Assembly (NCBI GenBank): GCA_020060485.1
Contig: JAGVAB010000111.1
Location: 1-18,320, forward strand
DNA length: 18,320 nt
Reading direction: 5' to 3'
Source of the DNA: Anaerolineales bacterium
GTDB lineage: Bacteria > Chloroflexota > Anaerolineae > Anaerolineales > Anaerolineaceae
The notes under the pieces were generated by a model. That model did not search any database, had not been told where the DNA came from, and worked only from the letters and a program-made list of their open reading frames with translations. The position numbers and the translations under genes are program-made. Shown here piece after piece: positions 14,421 to 18,320 of this stretch (position 1 is its first letter; the number at the start of each line of letters is the position of its first letter).

Positions 14421-15467
14421 TCAAGACAATAAATAAGCCACGATCCAGCGTGTGGTGGCGATCAGGGCATCCATGTGCGTGCGCTCGTAGGAATGCGAGC
14501 CATCCACGCCCGGGCCGATGAGGGCCACAGCTGCGTCAGCGCCGGCGCGCCACAGCGCCCCGCCATCTGAACCATAATGGGGATAAATATCCACTTTAAA
14601 TGGAATTTGGTGTTCTTCCGCCAGGCGGCGCAATTTCCGGCTCAAGCCATGATGGTAGGGGCCGCTGCTATCCTTGACGCAGATGGTGGTGTGGTATTCG
14701 TCTGATGCCTGGCCTTCGCCAATGGCTGCCATGTCCACCACCACCAGTTCATCAATATCACCGGGTATCCCGGCAGATGCGCCGTGCCCCACTTCTTCAA
14801 AGACGCTGAAGAAAAAATGCGCCGTGCGGGTGGGGGTCAGCCCTGCATCCTGTACGGCCTTGATGGCCGCCAGCATGCAGGCCACGCAGGCTTTGTCATC
14901 CAGGTAACGCGAACGCACAAAACCGTTGACCACTTCCAGCCGCGGGTCAAAAGCCACAAAGTCACCCACCTCAATGCCCAGGGCACGCGTCTCTTCGCTG
15001 TCCAGCACGCACGCATCCAGGCGCACCTCCATGCTGTCTGGCTGGCGCTTTTCATCGGTGGCGCCAGCGGCATACACATGGGATGAAGCCTTGTCGGGCA
15101 TCAGGCTGCCGCGCCAGGCACGCCCATCGGCGGTAAAGACCGTGCAGGCTTCACATTCCACAGAATTCCAGTTCAGCCCGCCCAGGTTGGTCAGGCGCAG
15201 ACGGCCGGACGGCAGGATCTCCTTGACCATCGCCCCCAAAGTGTCCAGATGAGCGGCCAGGGCGCGCCCCGCGCCAGGCAGGCTGCCCGGCCAGGTGACG
15301 CATAATGCGCCTTTGACGGTGCCGCTGACTCGTAATTCAGGAAAAGCGGTCAACACGGATGCCACATAAGCCACAACGTCTTCGGTGAACCCGGTGGGGC
15401 TGGGAATGTTCACCAATCGTTTCAGTTCATCAAGCAGATATTCTTCATCAATGGGGGGAAGCGGCAT
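14421..15467 (-). CDS. M42-family metallo-aminopeptidase
   Basis: 348 residues, the normal size. M42 enzymes are cytosolic dinuclear-metal aminopeptidases that form large tetrahedral assemblies and trim peptides. Visible landmarks in order are His73 in AAHLDTLGAM (first ligand), Asp190 in RSRYLDDKACVA (bridging ligand), Glu224-Glu225 in FSVFEEVGHGAS (catalytic base and ligand), Asp245 in VVVDMA, and His331 in YERTHMDAL. All the key residues are present, so it should be active. AGGTGA precedes the ATG closely. It begins 11 bases after the thioesterase stop, so the two are co-transcribed. Some relatives are annotated as endoglucanase or deblocking aminopeptidase; substrate preference cannot be read from the sequence. 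Confidence 0.9.
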   Translation of the reverse strand: MPLPPIDEEYLLDELKRLVNIPSPTGFTEDVVAYVASVLTAFPELRVSGTVKGALCVTWPGSLPGAGRALAAHLDTLGAMVKEILPSGRLRLTNLGGLNWNSVECEACTVFTADGRAWRGSLMPDKASSHVYAAGATDEKRQPDSMEVRLDACVLDSEETRALGIEVGDFVAFDPRLEVVNGFVRSRYLDDKACVACMLAAIKAVQDAGLTPTRTAHFFFSVFEEVGHGASAGIPGDIDELVVVDMAAIGEGQASDEYHTTICVKDSSGPYHHGLSRKLRRLAEEHQIPFKVDIYPHYGSDGGALWRAGADAAVALIGPGVDGSHSYERTHMDALIATTRWIVAYLLS

Positions 15468-15478
15468 GGGTCACCTGT

Positions 15479-15919
15479 TCAGGTTTTGGGAGTTGGGCCA
15501 GGAGGAATGCCTTCAAAAGCGGCGATCTTCTCCCGCCAGGCGGATGAAATGGGCCGGGTTTGCTGCGCCCGGTAGTCATAAATGACCATTGTGGTCTCAG
15601 CCGTGGCAAATACCTGCTGGCCGGTCTGGTCTTCAATGCGGTAGATGATCTCCAGGCTTTTGTTGCCCAGACGGGTCACGCGCATCGCCACCTGCACTGG
15701 CTGCCCGGCGTGTACCGGGGCAAGATACGAAATATGAAGATCGGCAATGATGAATTCAAAATCCAGAAACGAGCGCCCGTCAAACAGGCCCAGATCCATC
15801 ACATAGCGGAAACGAGCCTGCTCCAGATAAGAGACCAGCCGGGCGTGGTTGACATGCCATTGCGGGTCCAGATCACTGTAGCGAATGTCGATTGGAAGAT
15901 GGAAGCGAAAATCTGTCAT
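15479..15919 (-). CDS. 4-hydroxybenzoyl-CoA thioesterase-like acyl-CoA thioesterase
   Basis: 146 residues, the standard length of a single hot-dog domain. The active-site region reads RYSDLDPQWHVNHARLVSYL (residues 13-32), the 4HBT/YbgC signature with Asp16 or Asp18 as the catalytic acid and HVNHA in place of the common HVNNA. It should hydrolyse acyl-CoA thioesters in the cytosol; the acyl group is unknown. I chose the ATG at 15917-15919 because homology begins there and because a TATAAT box ends only six bases upstream, which would start transcription at the ATG itself. The longer frame from 15988 would run through this promoter. The M42 peptidase gene follows after 11 bases. Confidence 0.85.
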   Translation of the reverse strand: MTDFRFHLPIDIRYSDLDPQWHVNHARLVSYLEQARFRYVMDLGLFDGRSFLDFEFIIADLHISYLAPVHAGQPVQVAMRVTRLGNKSLEIIYRIEDQTGQQVFATAETTMVIYDYRAQQTRPISSAWREKIAAFEGIPPGPTPKT

Positions 15920-15925
15920 AGGGCG

Positions 15926-15934
15926 ATTATACCA
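15926..15934 (-). promoter_or_regulatory. extended -10 promoter giving a leaderless thioesterase mRNA
   Basis: Minus strand TGGTATAAT, a perfect extended -10. Six bases (CGCCCT) separate it from the ATG, so initiation about seven bases downstream falls on the A of the start codon. No Shine-Dalgarno sequence precedes this ATG. Confidence 0.65.
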
Positions 15935-15968
15935 GAGGGCATGCTGAAACAAAGCGCATGACGCGTAT

Positions 15969-15990
15969 AAAAAAGCGGGGTGTCTCACCC
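15969..15990 (-). terminator. terminator-like hairpin upstream of the thioesterase promoter
   Basis: Minus strand GGGTGAGACACCC (5-bp stem, three-base loop) followed by CGCTTTTTT. It would stop minus-strand transcripts arriving from the divergent Rrf2 promoter region. The stem is short. Confidence 0.4.
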
Positions 15991-15999
15991 AATATTTTG

Positions 16000-16022
16000 C
16001 CTGAAATTCGACAATTATCAGG
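16000..16022. promoter_or_regulatory. second inverted repeat upstream of the Rrf2 gene
   Basis: CCTGAAATT (16000-16008) and AATTATCAGG (16013-16022) form a near-palindrome with one unpaired base. It lies 14 bases before the -35 box. Some IscR-type sites contain CCTGA/TCAGG half-sites, so it may be an extra regulator site, which is speculative. Confidence 0.3.
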
Positions 16023-16035
16023 AAAATAACACAAT

Positions 16036-16064
16036 TTGACAGTAAAAGGTCATTCTGTCAGAAT
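16036..16064 (+). promoter_or_regulatory. promoter of the Rrf2 gene
   Basis: TTGACA (16036-16041) is a perfect -35, followed by a 17-base spacer and CAGAAT (16059-16064), which matches the -10 consensus at four of six positions. The weak -10 lies within a palindrome, as expected of a regulated promoter. Confidence 0.5.
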
Positions 16065-16069
16065 GACCT
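16047..16069. promoter_or_regulatory. 10-3-10 palindromic operator over the Rrf2 promoter
   Basis: AGGTCATTCT GTC AGAATGACCT, a perfect 10-bp inverted repeat with a three-base centre, covering the spacer and -10 of the Rrf2 promoter. Rrf2 proteins are dimers and commonly bind their own promoters, so autoregulation is likely. Read on the minus strand the same repeat is followed by TTTT, so a minus-strand terminator is an alternative. Confidence 0.6.
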
Positions 16070-16158
16070 CTGTCACTTGCGGGAATTCCATTAGTATATT
16101 AAACTTATTGGATATAAAAGAGTAATCTTACCAAATTTGCCTAAAGAGGAACATTGCT

Positions 16159-16566
16159 ATGCAAATTACCAAACAAGCCGATTATGCGTTGCGCGCCATG
16201 CGGTTTTTAGCTTCTCTGGAGCCGGGACAGCGAGCTGCCACCAGCTTCATTGCCAGAGAAGAACAAATTCCGCCTTCCTTCTTAGCCAAGATCGTTTCCC
16301 AGCTTTCGATCGCCGGGCTGATCAACACATCTCGCGGCGCACGCGGCGGCGTTTCACTTTCCCGTCCTTCGGCAGATATTTCCATTCTGGAAGTTGTTGA
16401 AGCCATTGACGGGCCAATTACTTTGAACGAATGCACCCTTCACCCGGATGCCTGCGCCTTTGGCGATGATTGCCCCATCCGCCCCATCTGGCAGGAATCA
16501 CAGGTCGAGCTTGTCAACCGCCTGAAGAACACCAGTTTTGAAAGCCTGCTCAAGGCAGCTGGATAA
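16159..16566 (+). CDS. Rrf2-family (IscR/NsrR-like) transcriptional regulator
   Basis: 135 residues, typical length. The winged-helix start MQITKQADYALRAMRFLA is the Rrf2 signature, with the recognition helix near IPPSFLAKIVSQLSIAGLI and the wing SRGARGGVSLSRP (58-70). Three cysteines, Cys92, Cys99 and Cys105 (C-x6-C-x5-C), match the iron-sulfur ligands of IscR/NsrR-type members, so it probably senses iron-sulfur status, redox or NO. Its spacing differs slightly from the classical C-x5-C-x5-C. AGAGGA lies eight bases before the ATG. The upstream region has a promoter overlapped by a perfect palindrome. A small 83-residue gene follows after 34 bases and is probably in the same transcript. It is the first plus-strand gene, divergent from the thioesterase operon. 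Confidence 0.92.
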   Translation: MQITKQADYALRAMRFLASLEPGQRAATSFIAREEQIPPSFLAKIVSQLSIAGLINTSRGARGGVSLSRPSADISILEVVEAIDGPITLNECTLHPDACAFGDDCPIRPIWQESQVELVNRLKNTSFESLLKAAG

Positions 16567-16600
16567 TCATTTTTCACCCTGGTTAGCATAAGGAGGCGCA

Positions 16601-16852
16601 ATGCCAATGGGAATGCCAGTCGGCAGACATTGGGTGTTGATCCTGAACAATGGGGATGTGATCATCGATTGGGGTGACAACACATTCCAGGATGTGTACA
16701 CTGGCGAATTCTACACACCGCAGGACAATGATTTCAGCCGCCACCTGATCCAGGACAGCCAGCTCGATCATCTGAAACGGGTCGGGGTCATCACTGGCTA
16801 TGACCATTCCACGGTCTATTTCACAAGTCTGCCTGACCGCCCTGTGCATTGA
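16601..16852 (+). CDS. small conserved-looking cytosolic protein linked to the Rrf2 regulator
   Basis: 83 residues with no recognised domain. No signal peptide or membrane helix is visible. The composition is beta-strand-like with many aromatics and Asp (GRHWVLILNNGDVIIDWGD, DVYTGEFYTPQD, GVITGYDHSTVYF), suggesting a small compact fold. There are no cysteines. AAGGAGG precedes the first ATG by four bases, an excellent ribosome binding site; ATGs two and four codons downstream are possible alternatives. It starts 34 bases after the regulator's stop and is followed by a clear terminator, so the regulator and this protein form a two-gene unit. Function unknown. Confidence 0.75.
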   Translation: MPMGMPVGRHWVLILNNGDVIIDWGDNTFQDVYTGEFYTPQDNDFSRHLIQDSQLDHLKRVGVITGYDHSTVYFTSLPDRPVH

Positions 16853-16877
16853 GAACCACAACACCGCATACCACCTC

Positions 16878-16912
16878 AAGGCCTCCCGCAGTTTGGGAAG
16901 CCTTTTTCTTTT
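16878..16912 (+). terminator. Rho-independent terminator after the Rrf2 operon
   Basis: Stem AAGGCCTCCC / GGGAAGCCTT (one mismatch, seven-base loop) followed by TTTTTCTTTT. Confidence 0.85.
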
Positions 16913-16982
16913 ACTGGCGGCCGCAGGCCAAAAGACCATGACGAAAACAGCCTCAAACCGCAAAGCGATTTTGGAGTAAAAT

Positions 16983-18008
16983 ATGCCCACCATGAACACG
17001 CACCGCCGTTTGACCTCCTTGTTTTTTGTACTGGGTATTTTGCTGGCCTCGCTCTCGCTTTCAGCCACAGCCAAGCCCGCCCCAATGCCCCAGGCCAGCT
17101 CCTATGACCTGATCGCCGCAGTCAATGCTCTGCGGGCCAGCAATGGCCTGCCACCGCTGCAAACTGACGGTTCCTTGATGGCTGCTGCCCAGTCTCATGC
17201 GGACTATCAGGCTTCCATCGGTTCCTGGACACACACCGGAGCGAATGGATCCACCCCCCGCGACCGGGCTTATGCAGCCGGCTTTGGCGGCGGAAAGACA
17301 GTCTTCATCTCGGAAAACGTGGCCCAGGTCAGCCCTTCCACCGGCCTGGACACGGTGCTGTACAGCCTGTGGGCAGATGCCATCCACTGGAACACGATGA
17401 CCAATCCGCAGTACACCCATATCGGCGGCGGGGTGGGGGTTGGCAGCAATTTCATTTTCTATACCATCGATGTTGGTTACATTGCCGGCAGCCCAGCCAA
17501 TTTCACCCCGGCCGCGCCTGGCACAGTGCAGCCAGGCATCCCAACCCGCACGCCGGAGTTGATCTTTTCTGTCACCACAGCCACACCCAACGCCGAAGGC
17601 GCCCTGTACCATGAGATCCTGCCGGGGCAAGCCCTGTATACCATTGCTGAAGCTTATGGCATCACTGTGCAAGAGCTGGCCGCGTTAAATGGAATCAATA
17701 TCGACAACCCCCTCATCTGGGCCGGGCAGAAGCTGCTGATCCGGACAGCGCCGCCTGCCACGGAAACCCCCACCATCGCCCCCACCGTGCCCACCGCCAC
17801 GCGCACGCCGCGCCCCACGTACACTGCCACCGTTCCCCGGCCTACATCCACGCCCACCGAGACGGCCACACCCACCAAGAAACCGCTGCTGCCCAATTTT
17901 GCGCCGGGGGCATCCTCCGGTGACCGCACGATCGGCATCATCATCATTGTGGTCTGCGCCCTGGGTCTGGCAATGGTGGTGATCGGCTCGCTGCGCTCGC
18001 GCAATTAA
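16983..18008 (+). CDS. secreted CAP-domain and LysM protein with C-terminal membrane anchor
   Basis: 341 residues. A signal peptide (about 1-30, ending SATAKPAP) is followed by a CAP/SCP domain (about 41-168) with His84 in WTHTG, Glu111 in SENVA and His146 in YTHIGGG, the residues that line the CAP cavity. A LysM domain follows (about 209-253; YHEILPGQALYTIAEAYGIT, ending WAGQKLLI), predicting peptidoglycan or glycan binding. Then comes a Thr/Pro-rich linker (about 255-300) and a C-terminal membrane helix (about 317-336) with a short basic tail. It should be tethered to the membrane and lie in the cell wall. Bacterial CAP proteins are of uncertain activity. I chose the ATG at 16983 because GGAG lies six bases upstream; the ATG at 16992 is possible. 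The linker is typical of Anaerolineae secreted proteins. Confidence 0.9.
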   Translation: MPTMNTHRRLTSLFFVLGILLASLSLSATAKPAPMPQASSYDLIAAVNALRASNGLPPLQTDGSLMAAAQSHADYQASIGSWTHTGANGSTPRDRAYAAGFGGGKTVFISENVAQVSPSTGLDTVLYSLWADAIHWNTMTNPQYTHIGGGVGVGSNFIFYTIDVGYIAGSPANFTPAAPGTVQPGIPTRTPELIFSVTTATPNAEGALYHEILPGQALYTIAEAYGITVQELAALNGINIDNPLIWAGQKLLIRTAPPATETPTIAPTVPTATRTPRPTYTATVPRPTSTPTETATPTKKPLLPNFAPGASSGDRTIGIIIIVVCALGLAMVVIGSLRSRN

Positions 18009-18320
18009 TCTCGCACGGCCAGGGGGAGCAGCCTGCCTTGGCCTTGCGCAAACACAGACACACCGGGAACACTCAAATGTTGTAGATTTTGTCTTTGCGG
18101 ACGCAGGACGAAGCAATCTCACCCACTGGCTTGGGGATTGTCCCATCGCGGCTGCGCCGCTTCTCGCAAAGACAGATCATGATGTTCGCCGCCTCATAAT
18201 GGCCGCACAGCACGTCTCCATTGTCGTTGCGAATGCTATGACCTTGTCAAGGCCATTTTTAGCATTCCAGGGTTTACTGATTGATAATTTGTAATATAAG
18301 GTGTATTGGACCTTAACACA
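18009..18320. other. non-coding stretch to the window end
   Basis: No credible gene. A weak GGCCA...TGGCC hairpin follows the CAP-LysM stop (about 18017-18042). The middle is a palindromic repeat (18091-18174). The last 80 bases are AT-rich, with a possible but weak promoter (TTTACT, 16 bases, TATAAG) pointing out of the window. Confidence 0.5.
18091..18174. repeat. palindromic dispersed repeat ('GTCTTTGCG...CGCAAAGAC')
   Basis: The ends GTCTTTGCG (18091-18099) and CGCAAAGAC (18165-18173) are perfect inverted repeats, and GACGAAGCAATCTC inside the left arm partly pairs with GGGATTGTCCC of the right arm. The wording closely resembles the small non-coding palindromic elements 'TTGCGAGGAGC...GACGAAGCAATC' found dispersed in many environmental bacterial genomes. 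This copy looks diverged in the middle. Confidence 0.65.

Noticed and set aside
1..18320. tRNA genes, CRISPR arrays, transposases, phage integrases
   Set aside because: I looked for T-loop-like GGTTCRA motifs, regular spaced repeats and DDE or tyrosine-recombinase motifs, and found none that I could support.

Overview
The window looks like a chromosomal segment of a mesophilic Chloroflexota bacterium, probably class Anaerolineae. I infer this from gene style, not from a marker gene. Signs are many secreted or membrane-tethered beta-propeller proteins (PQQ-type and TolB/'SPDG'-type), Thr/Pro-rich linkers after LysM and CAP domains, a Chloroflexi-like Rhs core fragment, and short palindromic repeats of the 'GCGAAGC' kind. 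No rRNA, tRNA, CRISPR array, transposase or phage gene was seen.

Layout. Positions 1-2380 (all minus strand) are an accessory, visibly AT-richer and scarred patch. It holds a small acidic protein (77-313), an orphan coding tail (332-409), a beta-propeller lipoprotein (431-1840) and the 5'-truncated end of an Rhs/YD-repeat gene (1837-2352). Two copies of a short repeat have inserted into the Rhs remnant without breaking its frame. A terminator (2381-2416) closes the next unit and isolates the Rhs remnant from its transcription. Positions 2434-5591 carry a TetR-family regulator translationally coupled to a large membrane-anchored PQQ-type propeller protein, with a good promoter and a candidate operator. 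Positions 5692-7534 carry a two-gene operon: a nitrilase-fold amidase and an NAD+ synthase. Together they look like a glutamine-dependent NAD synthetase split into two polypeptides. Positions 7749-10619 carry a large TolB-like propeller protein preceded by an unannotated 42-codon gene with a CxxC motif and its own promoter. Between 10620 and 10960 lie two large hairpins. A RarD-like EamA transporter follows (10961-11851).

Positions 11993-15934 carry a minus-strand set: acyl-CoA thioesterase, M42 metallopeptidase, polytopic membrane protein and DUF4013 membrane protein. It is headed by a promoter whose -10 box sits so close to the ATG that the mRNA should be leaderless. Transcription then switches to the plus strand: an Rrf2-family Fe-S-type regulator with a perfect 10-3-10 palindrome over its promoter, a small 83-residue protein probably co-transcribed with it, a terminator, and a secreted CAP-LysM protein with a C-terminal membrane anchor. 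The last 310 bases are non-coding and contain a palindromic dispersed repeat.

I did not find a clearly new defence or mobile system. The points most worth a second look are the repeat-riddled Rhs remnant with its lipoprotein cassette, the split NAD synthetase, the small CxxC protein, the mutually exclusive hairpins at 10743-10816, and the extended -10 / leaderless promoter pattern.
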